This document shows positions 25,063-33,596 of a DNA stretch of 64,000 nt, one piece after another; the first letter of the stretch is position 1; each line of letters opens with the position of its first letter. This DNA comes from Bacteroidales bacterium. GTDB taxonomy: Bacteria > Bacteroidota > Bacteroidia > Bacteroidales > F082. The stretch lies in contig JAFOBJ010000067.1 in assembly GCA_017381865.1 (NCBI GenBank), positions 1-64,000 of the forward strand. The letters are read 5' to 3'. Under the pieces are notes generated by a model. The model was given only the letters and a program-made list of their open reading frames with translations. It was not told where the DNA came from and ran no database searches. Made by a program: the position numbers and the translations under genes.

Positions 25063-26799
25063 ATGAGACGTATTTTATTATCGTTGGCATTTGTATTTTG
25101 TGCCACAACATTGTTCGCTCAAATTGAAAACTCACAAGTAAACGGCAGTTTCCAAATTGACGGACAATATTACAAAGTTGATGAAGCAATCGGCATTACC
25201 TCAGAAACCATAAAAGGACAAAAAGTAGGTCTCAATGGCTTCGGTAAAATTAATTACTCATTAGGTAATTTTACAGCAGGTATTCGTTATGAAGCTTTCC
25301 AAACTCCATTGTCAGGTTTCGATACAAGATTACAAGGATTCGGTATCGCTAACTACTATGCATCATACGATAATGGTACAGTAGCTGTTACTCTCGGTGA
25401 CATTTACGACCAATTCGGTAATGGTTTCATCTTCAGAACTTACGAAGAATGGGCATTAGGTTTTGATAATGCACTTCGTGGTATGAGAGTCATCTATCGT
25501 CCAGCAGCAGGTGTTACTTTGAAAGCTTTATTCGGTAAACAAAGATTGTATTGGGTTGAATATGGCGATGCAGCAAAAAGAGGTGTCGTTCGTGGTATCG
25601 ATGGCGAATGGGACCTTAACCAAAGTTTCGAAACATTGAACAACACCAAGTTCAGAGCAACAGTTGGTGGTAGCTTCGTAAGTAAATACCAAAAGAATAC
25701 CAACACAACTTATACAATTCCTGAAAACGTTGGTGCTTTCGACGGTCGCGTTAACTTAGGCTATGGTCGTTTCGCTTTCACAACAGAATATGCATATAAG
25801 ATTAATGACCCTTCAGCATTCAATAACTATACATTCAATGCTGGTCAAGCTATCCTCGCTTCTTTATCATATTCTCAAAAAGGCTTTGGCGTTATCGCTC
25901 AGGTTAAACGTGTTGACAATATGAGCTTCAAGTCAGATTATAAAGGCGTGAAGAACGATTTAGATATCAACTTCATCCCTCCAATCAACTACACTCATAC
26001 ACACAGTCTTCCTGCAATTTATTCATATGCAACACAACCTCTCGGTGAAATGGCAATGCAGTTGCAAGTCAACTACACAATTCCAAAGAACACCATCATC
26101 GGTGGTAAATATGGTACAAAAATCACTGCTGACTTCAGCATGGTTAATGACATCAAGAGAAATTACATACTCGCAGAAGGACAAGAAGCTCCTACACATA
26201 TCGCAGGCAACAGCGGAACATTAGGTTACACATCTCCATTCTTTGCTGTTGGCGATCGTAAGTTCTTCCACGACTTCAACATCGAACTCGAAAGACGTTT
26301 GAACAAGAAATGGAAACTTATCGCTCAATACATCAACTTGTATTACGATATGGACATCATCGAAAACCACCCAGGAGCTCCTGTTGTTAAAGCTAACATC
26401 GCTTTCGTTGACTTGTCATACAGAATCACAAGCAAACAAAGCGTCCGTTTTGAATTACAACACTTGTGGGATAATATCAACAAAGGCAACACAACAGAAG
26501 AATCAACATTCGGTCACGAAGACGTCTATAAGAAAAGAGGTAACTGGGCAGCAGCTTTAGTTGAATACACTATCGCTCCTAAATGGTTCGTTTCTGTGGC
26601 TGACAAATACAACTACGGTAACCCTATCGCTGGCAATCGTGACCATTACTACACAGCATCTGTTGGTTACATCAAGGAATCAACAAGAATCGTTCTCACA
26701 GGCGGTCGTCAAAGCGAAGGTATGGTCTGCGTAGGCGGTGTATGTCGTGTTGTTCCAGCTTCAAGCGGTTTCTCATTATCAATTACAACATCATTCTAA
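25063..26799 (+). CDS. DUF6029-like outer-membrane beta-barrel protein
   Basis: The 578-residue protein has a signal peptide (ILLSLAFVFCATTLFAQ), begins the mature part with QVNGSFQIDGQYYKVDEAIG, and shows alternating amphipathic strands with aromatic girdles to a C-terminal Phe (LSITTSF), typical of an outer-membrane barrel. It resembles the DUF6029 family of Bacteroidetes, for which no function is established. It sits between the TlpA-like thioredoxin and the Omp28-like lipoprotein in one tight operon (gaps 20 and 11 bp), suggesting that the three act together at the envelope. Confidence 0.8.
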   Translation: MRRILLSLAFVFCATTLFAQIENSQVNGSFQIDGQYYKVDEAIGITSETIKGQKVGLNGFGKINYSLGNFTAGIRYEAFQTPLSGFDTRLQGFGIANYYASYDNGTVAVTLGDIYDQFGNGFIFRTYEEWALGFDNALRGMRVIYRPAAGVTLKALFGKQRLYWVEYGDAAKRGVVRGIDGEWDLNQSFETLNNTKFRATVGGSFVSKYQKNTNTTYTIPENVGAFDGRVNLGYGRFAFTTEYAYKINDPSAFNNYTFNAGQAILASLSYSQKGFGVIAQVKRVDNMSFKSDYKGVKNDLDINFIPPINYTHTHSLPAIYSYATQPLGEMAMQLQVNYTIPKNTIIGGKYGTKITADFSMVNDIKRNYILAEGQEAPTHIAGNSGTLGYTSPFFAVGDRKFFHDFNIELERRLNKKWKLIAQYINLYYDMDIIENHPGAPVVKANIAFVDLSYRITSKQSVRFELQHLWDNINKGNTTEESTFGHEDVYKKRGNWAAALVEYTIAPKWFVSVADKYNYGNPIAGNRDHYYTASVGYIKESTRIVLTGGRQSEGMVCVGGVCRVVPASSGFSLSITTSF

Positions 26800-26810
26800 A
26801 TATTTAAAAA

Positions 26811-27674
26811 ATGAAGAAAATATTAAGCATATTAGCAGTTTCATTCTTAATGATGGGAATGGTTGCATGTGATGTTATTGACGAACAAGATTACATCAAA
26901 AATAATGGCGGTACAACACCTCCTGAACAACCAGGTGAACCAGTTGAACCAGGTGAGACAGGTGACTTCACAACATCTAAATGTGTTCTTTTGGAAGACT
27001 ATACAGGTGTTAGATGCAACAACTGTCCAGCTGCTGGTGAAATAGCATTGAACATACAAAAACAATATGGTCATAGTGTTGTAGTTCTCGGTGTTCACTC
27101 TGGCTTCTTGTCAGCTCCTATCGGTGGTTATCCTAACTTCAAAACAACAGAAGGCGACGCATGGTATAGCTTCTTTGGATTCGATAGCAACCCTATTGGT
27201 ACTATAAACCGTAAATCAGATGGCGGTGTTTATGCATTCCCTTCAACAGACTGGGCCGATGCAGTTGCTTCAGCACTTCAAGAAGAGTCTGCAGTTGGCA
27301 TGGCTTCTAATGTTGAATACGATGAAGCAACACGTAACTTGAAAGTTGACGTTACATCTAAAGCATTGGTTGAGTTGCCAGATACATACAGCCTTACGGT
27401 TTGTGTCATGGAAGATAGCATCGTTGGAAAACAACTTTTACCAACAGGTGATGACGAAAATTTCGTACATCGTCATGTCTTCCGTAAGACTTTAAACGGC
27501 ACATGGGGAGAAGAACTCAATACAACAGCACTCGCTCCAGAAGACCAAATCAAGAAGTCTTATTCAGTTACTTTGGACGAAGCTTATAACGCAGAACAAT
27601 GTTATATCATCGCTTACGTTGCAAATACTGATACTAAAGAAGTTCTTCAAGTAATCGAGAAGAAAATCAAATAA
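26811..27674 (+). CDS. Omp28-related lipoprotein with a thioredoxin-like CxxC
   Basis: The 287-residue protein has a lipoprotein signal (LAVSFLMMGMVACD), a Pro/Glu/Gly-rich linker (residues about 30-50), then CVLLEDYTGVRCNNCPAAGEIA, the redox-type motif of the Omp28 family, and a C-terminal beta-rich domain. Omp28 of Porphyromonas is an outer-membrane protein proposed as an adhesin. The Cys pair at residues 68 and 71 suggests a thioredoxin-like fold. It is the last gene of the thioredoxin-DUF6029-Omp28 unit and is followed by a clear terminator at 27707. Enzymatic redox activity is inferred only. Confidence 0.85.
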   Translation: MKKILSILAVSFLMMGMVACDVIDEQDYIKNNGGTTPPEQPGEPVEPGETGDFTTSKCVLLEDYTGVRCNNCPAAGEIALNIQKQYGHSVVVLGVHSGFLSAPIGGYPNFKTTEGDAWYSFFGFDSNPIGTINRKSDGGVYAFPSTDWADAVASALQEESAVGMASNVEYDEATRNLKVDVTSKALVELPDTYSLTVCVMEDSIVGKQLLPTGDDENFVHRHVFRKTLNGTWGEELNTTALAPEDQIKKSYSVTLDEAYNAEQCYIIAYVANTDTKEVLQVIEKKIK

Positions 27675-27675
27675 A

Positions 27676-27820
27676 CTAAGGCCTTTGGCTTTTAGCTTTT
27701 GAACTAAAGTCGTGGAGAAAAAATCTTCACGACTTTTTTTATGGTTCAACAGTCAACAGTCAATGGTCAACAGCCTTAGTAAAAAAACTTTAGCCATTAG
27801 CCATTAGCCATTAGCCATTT
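27676..27820. repeat. Word-repeat blocks around the terminator
   Basis: GGCCTTTGGCTTTTAGC / TTTTGAACTAAAG (27680-27710), CAACAGTCAACAGTCAATGG (27745-27775) and CATTAGCCATTAGC (27790-27820). The first two families also appear in frame inside M20/ComEA-like and WaaA/MalQ genes respectively. Confidence 0.7.
27707..27741 (+). terminator. Intrinsic terminator of the thioredoxin-DUF6029-Omp28 operon
   Basis: AAAGTCGTG pairs with CACGACTTT, followed by a T run, 33 bp after the Omp28 stop. Confidence 0.85.
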
Positions 27821-27824
27821 TTAT

Positions 27825-27832
27825 TATCTTTG
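27825..27832 (+). promoter_or_regulatory. Putative -7 promoter element of purE
   Basis: TATCTTTG ends 17 bp before the purE ATG; the expected leader is about 11 nt. Confidence 0.5.
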
Positions 27833-27849
27833 CAAAAAAGCATAATAAT

Positions 27850-28353
27850 ATGAATCCAATAGTAAGTATCATTATGGGAAGCACTTCAGACCTTCCTGTT
27901 TTAGAAGCTGGCATCAAATTTTTAGACGAGATGGGCATTCCATTTGAAATGAATGCCTTGAGCGCACACCGCACTCCAGAGTTAGTTGAAGAATTCGCTC
28001 GTGGCGCACAAGCACGCGGCATTAAGGTTATCATCGCAGCCGCTGGCATGGCAGCTCACCTTCCAGGCGTCATCGCCGCTATGACTCCAATACCAGTCAT
28101 CGGTATCCCAGTCAAGACTAACATGGAAATGGACGCTCTCTTCTCAATAGTACAAATGCCTCCAGGAATCCCTGTCGCTACAGTAGGTATCAACGCTTCT
28201 CTCAACGCAGCTATACTCGCAGCTCAAATCCTTGCAACAGCCGATGCTGAGATTGCTAAGAAAGTAGTCGACTACAAAGAAGGTCTCAAGAAAAAAATCG
28301 CTAAGGCAAACGAAGACCTTAAAGAAATTAAGTATAAGTTTAAAACTAATTAA
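27850..28353 (+). CDS. purE: N5-carboxyaminoimidazole ribonucleotide mutase
   Basis: The 167-residue protein carries the PurE core IMGSTSDLPVLEAG near residue 8, SAHRTPE near 41 and AAAGMAAHLPGVIAAMTPIPVIGIPVK near 65-90, and MPPGIPVATVGIN. It is a class I PurE, rearranging N5-CAIR to CAIR in purine synthesis. The length and all conserved residues are normal. purK is not adjacent. The gene is likely a single unit with its own promoter. The downstream rhomboid gene is separated by a word repeat. Confidence 0.97.
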   Translation: MNPIVSIIMGSTSDLPVLEAGIKFLDEMGIPFEMNALSAHRTPELVEEFARGAQARGIKVIIAAAGMAAHLPGVIAAMTPIPVIGIPVKTNMEMDALFSIVQMPPGIPVATVGINASLNAAILAAQILATADAEIAKKVVDYKEGLKKKIAKANEDLKEIKYKFKTN

Positions 28354-28408
28354 TGTAAGCTATGAGCCTTGCATCCAAAGCTCTTTGCTCATAGCTCAAA
28401 GCTCATTG
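28354..28408. repeat. AGCTCATAGCTCAAAGCTC word repeat
   Basis: Repeated AGCTATGAGC / GCTCATAGCTCAAAGCTCATT words fill the purE-rhomboid gap and stop just before the rhomboid ATG at 28415. Confidence 0.65.
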
Positions 28409-28414
28409 CAAAAC

Positions 28415-29134
28415 ATGGAAAATCAAGACGACAAACGGTTTCTTGTAGCCAGCACAATCATACCGATAATATTAGTAGCGCTGATGTGGCTGGTGAAAAT
28501 AGTTGAAACTGTTTTTCATCTTGATTTTTCTTTTCTTGGTGTGAAGCCTGTCAGCCCTGAAGGCATACCAGGAATAATTCTCTTTCATTTCATACACGGC
28601 GACTGGGAACATCTCTTCGCAAATACTTTCCCGATGCTGGTATTGGGAACTTCACTATATTATTTCTATCGTCCTATAGCAAGCAAGATACTCCTTATGT
28701 TAATATTCTCCGTCGGATTATTGACGTGGTGCGGAGCGCGTGGCGGCGTCCATATAGGAGCCAGCGGCTTGGTGTACGGACTCACGTTTTTCCTCATGCT
28801 GAGCGGTTTTATAAGAAGAAACAAAAGGCTGATAATAATATCATTTGTCGTGGTATTTTTATATGGCAGTCTCGTTTGGGGGTTGTATCCGAAATACGCC
28901 ATCGAAAACAACATCTCATGGGAAGGACATCTCAGCGGTTTCGTCATGGGAATAGTGCTTGCGATATTTTATAAGAATGAAGGACCACAAAGAGACACTG
29001 ACACTGACTTTGACTCAGACACTGACTCAGACACAGACACAGACGATATAGATCCGGAGACGCAGAAGCCTTATTGGGACGTGCCGGAACCTGATAAGGA
29101 TGAACTGACGGTGAGGTATAGGTTTAGGAGATAG
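28415..29134 (+). CDS. Rhomboid-family intramembrane serine protease
   Basis: From ATG 28415 the protein has 239 residues with about six hydrophobic helices. Rhomboid signatures are HGDWEHLFANTFPMLVLG (the WR/HxxxN loop and helix 2), GASGLVYGL with the catalytic Ser, and WEGHLSGFVMG with the catalytic His. It would cleave transmembrane substrates within the inner membrane. After the last helix comes a tail DTDTDFDSDTDSDTDTDD encoded by GACACTGACTC words at about 28992-29045, the same word family as the intergenic repeat at 21959. An upstream start at 28385 would be read from the word repeat and is less likely. Confidence 0.9.
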   Translation: MENQDDKRFLVASTIIPIILVALMWLVKIVETVFHLDFSFLGVKPVSPEGIPGIILFHFIHGDWEHLFANTFPMLVLGTSLYYFYRPIASKILLMLIFSVGLLTWCGARGGVHIGASGLVYGLTFFLMLSGFIRRNKRLIIISFVVVFLYGSLVWGLYPKYAIENNISWEGHLSGFVMGIVLAIFYKNEGPQRDTDTDFDSDTDSDTDTDDIDPETQKPYWDVPEPDKDELTVRYRFRR

Positions 29135-29188
29135 TAGTAGAGATGTTGCAAAAAGAACCACTATAAATAACATTTTAAAACAAAAATT

Positions 29189-30025
29189 ATGAAAACAAAA
29201 GCATTACTACTAACATTACTCATAAGCTTATTGTCTTTTCCTCTTGTTTCCCAAGAAAGAGGAAGTATTATCTATACCGATTTCGAACCAGATAGTATCA
29301 TTGAAAAATATGCTGAATGTGTTTTCTGGTATTGCGAGAAACCTGAAAATTATGATACTATTTTTAATTTTTCAATTGATATAAATTATGATAATGTATG
29401 GGATTTTAGATTTTATGCAGAACATAATGCAAAAAGCATTATGTGGGTTAATGCAGAGTCTAATGACAATTGGAAATGTGCTAACTATAATGACTCTATC
29501 ACAGATCCATCTTTACTCAATTATGTGGATGAGACTGAAATTTATCTTATTAATTTAGGAAATGAACCTAAAATAAATGTAAAAGGAATTGCTTTTCGTA
29601 ATTTAACAGACAAAGGATATTGTTATGGATGGTTGTCGTATTCTATAACATCAGGTTATCCTGATTATAATAATCCTAAAGATGCTTATAAAGCTATAAT
29701 GACACTGCATGATATGGCATACTGCACTATTCCCGATTACCCTTTAGCGTTCGGACAGAAAAATTTTGATAATAATGTTGATAATCAAGAGATGCCAATT
29801 ATCAAATTGTTCCCAAATCCTGTAAAAGATGTCATATCGCTACAACTTCCAGAAAACATCACCTGTGAAGAAATTAAGATTTATGCCGCTGACGGACGTC
29901 TGCTTAAATGTCAAGATGATAAATTAGATAATATCAACATTGACTTCTTACCAAAGGGAATCCATATTATCAAAATCCAACTCAGCAACGGAACTTATTA
30001 TACCGAAAAATTCATCAAGAAATAG
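29189..30025 (+). CDS. Small T9SS-secreted protein of unknown function
   Basis: The 278-residue protein has a signal peptide (ALLLTLLISLLSFPLVSQ), a central region of about 170 residues without a recognised domain (contains FNFSIDINYDNVWDFRFYAEH and WLSYSITSGYPDYN), and a C-terminal type A sorting domain: KLFPNPVKDVISLQLPE, IYAADGRLL, GIHIIKIQLSNGTYYTEKFIKK. It is therefore exported by the type IX system. The second T9SS protein at 33597 ends in a nearly identical TEK(F/L)IKK tail. The function of the cargo part is unknown. Confidence 0.8.
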   Translation: MKTKALLLTLLISLLSFPLVSQERGSIIYTDFEPDSIIEKYAECVFWYCEKPENYDTIFNFSIDINYDNVWDFRFYAEHNAKSIMWVNAESNDNWKCANYNDSITDPSLLNYVDETEIYLINLGNEPKINVKGIAFRNLTDKGYCYGWLSYSITSGYPDYNNPKDAYKAIMTLHDMAYCTIPDYPLAFGQKNFDNNVDNQEMPIIKLFPNPVKDVISLQLPENITCEEIKIYAADGRLLKCQDDKLDNINIDFLPKGIHIIKIQLSNGTYYTEKFIKK

Positions 30026-30180
30026 GATTTGAGGAACTGAGGAACTGAGGATTTGAGGAATTGAGGAAATAAAATCCCTCATACCCTTAGTTCCTCATAC
30101 CCTTAGTTCCTTATACCTTTAGTTCCTCATACCCTCATACCCTTAGTTCCTCATACCCTCATACCCTTAGTTCCCTTAAA
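30026..30180. repeat. GAGGAACTGAG / CTCATACCCTTAGTTC word repeats
   Basis: Tandem GAGGAACTGAGGA units followed by repeated CCCTTAGTTCCTCATA units fill the gap. Their partial complementarity (GGAACT / AGTTCC) allows hairpins. The same GAGGAACTGAGG words follow the other T9SS gene at 35114. Confidence 0.75.
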
Positions 30181-30184
30181 AAAC

Positions 30185-30215
30185 TTGTAGACTTGTCGTC
30201 TTTTTCATATCTTTG
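30185..30215 (+). promoter_or_regulatory. Promoter of the TPR regulator gene
   Basis: TTG at 30185-30187 and TATCTTTG at 30208-30215 are spaced by 20 bp. The ATG at 30221 lies at about the expected transcription start, so the mRNA may be leaderless. Confidence 0.55.
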
Positions 30216-30220
30216 TCCTC

Positions 30221-31909
30221 ATGAAAAAGCCATTCTACATCATATTGCTGTTGTTATCCTTCGTGTCGTGTGAGACGAAAAAAGAAAACCATCTCTCGCC
30301 AGAATTTGAAGAGGTTAGAGCATTGATGCAAACTGACCCAGAAACAGCGTTGTTAAAACTTCAGAATTTCAAAAACTCAGAATCTCAAAAACTTAGCGAT
30401 TCAGCAACTCAAAACCTCAGCAACATAGAATATTCTATCATCCTCGCTGAAGCTCTTTACAAAAACTACCTCCCTCAATCCAACTTCGATGATGTTAAGG
30501 CTATTGTCAACTATATTGAATCAGAAAAAACTCCTAACTCCACACTCATAATTCCTGACTATCTCCGCGCCAAAGCACATTATTATTATGCAGTAGGATT
30601 AAGCGAACGCGATAATATTGTAGACGCTTGCGAACATTATCTGAAAGCTCTTGAAGTCTTATCAACGCATAAACCAATCCAACGCAAGGATTTTGATTAC
30701 GAAAAAATAAAATTAATTTCTCTAATCTATACTCGCCTAGGAGAACTGTTTCTAGATAACACACATATAGATTTAGCTCGAACAAAATTCGAATATGCAT
30801 TGAAATATATTGAACTGCTTAATAATAATCAGTCAAAAGCAATAATATTTAAACTTATTGGAAACACATATCGTTTTCACAATAACACCGACAGTGCATT
30901 ATATTATTACAATAAATCACTACAAACAAATTCTGATATTTTCAACAAATCAGATATTGAAAAATGCATTGCTCTGATACTATTTGAAAAAGGAGAAAAA
31001 GATAGTGCATATACACTGATTAACAACAATATACATAAAATAAAAAACAATATTGTCCAAGAATCATATTACGGAACCTTAGGATATATGCTTTTTGAAG
31101 ATAAAGTATATGATTCAGCTATATATTACCTGAATTTAAGTCTTAAAAGCCAAAATTACTATACTCAATATTTGTCAGCTACAAGATTATCTGCAATATA
31201 TGATATATTAAAAAACTCCGAAAAGAAAGCATATTATGATAATATAACTTCACAATTGTCTATCCAAAATACTCATAAAAGCATTGAAAAAACAAAAATT
31301 CGAGATGTATATGACGAATATCAAGAACGTAAGAATGAAAAAGAAACATTAAAGAACAAAAGGGAATTATGTATTATTATAAGTATGTCTTTAGTTTTGG
31401 CATTTATTGTAATAATACTTATAAGGTATAAATATAAACGTACTAATAAAGAACTTGTAGACACTTTAGATTCTAAAGAAAAAGAAATTTCTGAATTTAA
31501 TGACAAACTTAGAAGAAAAGAACTTCAAGAAGCAAAAACAAACAATAAAATAGATTTTGAGGCCTATTATAATTCTGCAATATGTCAGAAAATATCAAAT
31601 AGAAAATTATCCGATTTCACAGCACTGTCAGAAAGCGAACTTGCATTACTTCTGGAAGTTGCAAATGAAAATCTAGGCAACATAACAAAAAGCTTAAAAT
31701 GCAAATACCCTAAATTGAAAAAGGACGACTTTTATTATATCTGCCTATTGCTTCTTAATATTGAAAAGAACAAATTTCAATATCTCTTAGGGAAAAATAG
31801 AAAAACCATCTGGGATAGATTGAACAAAATTAAAAATATAATGAATATAGGAGAAAATGAAGACCTTTATATATTCATGAAAAATGCCGTCCATTCCACA
31901 ACTGTTTAA
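30221..31909 (+). CDS. Membrane-anchored TPR protein with C-terminal HTH-like domain
   Basis: The 562-residue protein starts with a lipoprotein-like signal (FYIILLLLSFVSCETKK), then TPR-like helices from about residue 60 to 340 (for example ALYYYNKSLQTN, YDSAIYYLNLSLK), a transmembrane segment near 383-402 (IIISMSLVLAFIVIILI), a coiled coil, and a C-terminal domain with YPKLKKDDFYYICLLLLNIEKN and GKNRKTIWDRLNKIKNIM. This C-terminal region resembles the HTH-like end of many Bacteroidales TPR regulators. The layout suggests envelope sensing coupled to cytoplasmic DNA binding, but no target is known. A word repeat at 30361-30430 encodes KLSDSATQNLSN within the TPR region. Confidence 0.7.
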   Translation: MKKPFYIILLLLSFVSCETKKENHLSPEFEEVRALMQTDPETALLKLQNFKNSESQKLSDSATQNLSNIEYSIILAEALYKNYLPQSNFDDVKAIVNYIESEKTPNSTLIIPDYLRAKAHYYYAVGLSERDNIVDACEHYLKALEVLSTHKPIQRKDFDYEKIKLISLIYTRLGELFLDNTHIDLARTKFEYALKYIELLNNNQSKAIIFKLIGNTYRFHNNTDSALYYYNKSLQTNSDIFNKSDIEKCIALILFEKGEKDSAYTLINNNIHKIKNNIVQESYYGTLGYMLFEDKVYDSAIYYLNLSLKSQNYYTQYLSATRLSAIYDILKNSEKKAYYDNITSQLSIQNTHKSIEKTKIRDVYDEYQERKNEKETLKNKRELCIIISMSLVLAFIVIILIRYKYKRTNKELVDTLDSKEKEISEFNDKLRRKELQEAKTNNKIDFEAYYNSAICQKISNRKLSDFTALSESELALLLEVANENLGNITKSLKCKYPKLKKDDFYYICLLLLNIEKNKFQYLLGKNRKTIWDRLNKIKNIMNIGENEDLYIFMKNAVHSTTV

Positions 31910-32018
31910 AATCAATGATTTAACAACAAAATACACCCCAAAAAGTAACATCTTTTTTCTTGACAAAAGAAAAATCATGGTCTAATTTTATGTCATGAAT
32001 TTTAAAAATGAAAATACC

Positions 32019-32411
32019 ATGACAAAAAAATTAACATTTACATTGCTTTTCGCATTGCTTCTACAAAGTACATTAATAATAGAGGCAAAACAATCATCAA
32101 CTAAAGATGGTGTTGAAATAGAAAAAATTTACACCAACACTTTGAATGGATCGGAATATCGTAACCCACCTATTTCGGTAGACATTACGAGCCACACTTT
32201 AACCATTAGCATTCTTCAGAATGTTGGCATAACACAAATCATGATTAGAGATGCCAACGGTGCTATGGTTGCATTAGACAATATGATATCGAGTCCTAAC
32301 ACTACATGCATCTACATTTCAAATACCGGCTATTACAGAATAGACATTATTTTGAGCAATGGCGATATCTATTACGGCTATTTCACAGTCTACGATGGAA
32401 TTACCATTTAA
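32019..32411 (+). CDS. DUF3244-like small secreted protein
   Basis: From ATG 32019 the product has 130 residues: a signal peptide (LTFTLLFALLLQSTLIIEAK) and a small beta-sandwich-like domain with SVDITSHTLTISILQNVGITQIMIRD..GYYRIDIILSNGDIYYGYF. This resembles the DUF3244 family found beside TPR regulators in Bacteroidales. The domain looks like a sorting-domain fold standing alone. An in-frame ATG at 31995 would add eight residues. It follows the TPR regulator by about 110 bp in the same direction. Function unknown. Confidence 0.65.
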   Translation: MTKKLTFTLLFALLLQSTLIIEAKQSSTKDGVEIEKIYTNTLNGSEYRNPPISVDITSHTLTISILQNVGITQIMIRDANGAMVALDNMISSPNTTCIYISNTGYYRIDIILSNGDIYYGYFTVYDGITI

Positions 32412-32514
32412 GCTGTTGAACTAAGAGTTTCATTTAAATTACACTTGGAATTTAAAAAAGCTGACGTTATGAAAACACTTCTTTTATTAGGTAAAAACAA
32501 GTTCATTATATAAA

Positions 32515-32551
32515 TGACGCAGTGACTTTATTGTTATGCGTCTTAAAGAGA
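32515..32551. other. Small hairpin between DUF3244 and lipoprotein genes
   Basis: GACGCA and TGCGTC form a 6-bp stem around an AT-rich loop with no T run. It may be a weak terminator or a decayed member of the GACG palindrome family. Confidence 0.3.
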
Positions 32552-32587
32552 TAATTTACAAATTGTATAACCCCCAAAAATTATATT

Positions 32588-33544
32588 ATGAAAACTAATA
32601 AAATATGTATTATAATACTCGCTTTAATATTAGTAACAGCTCAATCATGTAAAAAAGACAAGAATACAGATCCTGTAAGCAGAAGCGACAACCAGACTTC
32701 ATTCAATATTTATGAAGAGAAAAATCTTGATGAATATCTTACCAACTTCATGGGAAAGATGAAAACAAACACCAGAAGTGGCGAGTCTTTAACAACGGAT
32801 GACGCAATGTGGCATCTTTCTGCTTGCTTGAATTTTACATATAGTAATATCAACGTAAACAAATCACAAGTAGAATACGACACTATTGTGACTTCAATAA
32901 ATGTTGATGATGGCTATATCACCTTAAATGACATCAATCGTTCTTTTAACGAAATATCCAATGAAGTTAATGCGGTTTATAACTCCAGCACACTTGAAAA
33001 CAAAAACATTCTGTATGTCATACCAGAACTTCAAGACGATGTCACTAGAGGAGGTACAACAGTCAGAACCGTTGTTGCCATTTCAAACAGCCTTGATTTT
33101 GGCCATTATTTCTTTAGCGATGAAGAAACAGCATTGTCATTATTCCCAGAATATACTACATATTTGTGGAATACAGAAGCTATTGAAACGTTGACTTATT
33201 ATATGAATTTATATCGTTCTGAAACTGAAGAAATTCCTGGCAGAGTTTATATTACTAATTTAACAGAAGTGTCTTGTAACTATCAAAACACTTATCCTAA
33301 CAATAGAGTATTTCGTACAAGATTATCAAGCAATTTAAGATTGGATCGAGAAGATATGGCTTTTTTTTTAGATTCTTATCTTGGACTTATTGATGAATCT
33401 AATCCAGGCAGACCTATATTAGGTTTTGTTAATTTTGACATAATACCAAGCCATAATAGGGAAGAAGTAATGTATTATCATACACTTAACATTAAATATG
33501 GCATCATAAGATACACTACAACGCCAACGCCTCCTGCTAGTTAA
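32588..33544 (+). CDS. Lipoprotein of unknown function
   Basis: The 318-residue protein has a lipoprotein signal (ICIIILALILVTAQSCKKDKN). The mature part has a region LTTDDAMWHLSACLNFTYSNINV and a later DFGHYFFSDEETALSLFPEYTTYLW, without a family I recognise. It lies between the DUF3244 gene and the second T9SS gene, all on the plus strand, and could belong to the same envelope cluster under the TPR regulator. It is intact and shows no repeats. Confidence 0.7.
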   Translation: MKTNKICIIILALILVTAQSCKKDKNTDPVSRSDNQTSFNIYEEKNLDEYLTNFMGKMKTNTRSGESLTTDDAMWHLSACLNFTYSNINVNKSQVEYDTIVTSINVDDGYITLNDINRSFNEISNEVNAVYNSSTLENKNILYVIPELQDDVTRGGTTVRTVVAISNSLDFGHYFFSDEETALSLFPEYTTYLWNTEAIETLTYYMNLYRSETEEIPGRVYITNLTEVSCNYQNTYPNNRVFRTRLSSNLRLDREDMAFFLDSYLGLIDESNPGRPILGFVNFDIIPSHNREEVMYYHTLNIKYGIIRYTTTPTPPAS

Positions 33545-33596
33545 ATCATCATCAAAATACATAATCCATTATTATTAACCATTAAAATTTAAAGCT

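Noticed and set aside
32469..32513. 14-codon ORF between DUF3244 and lipoprotein genes
   Set aside because: Too short, no promoter or terminator arrangement comparable to that at 12196; treated as chance.
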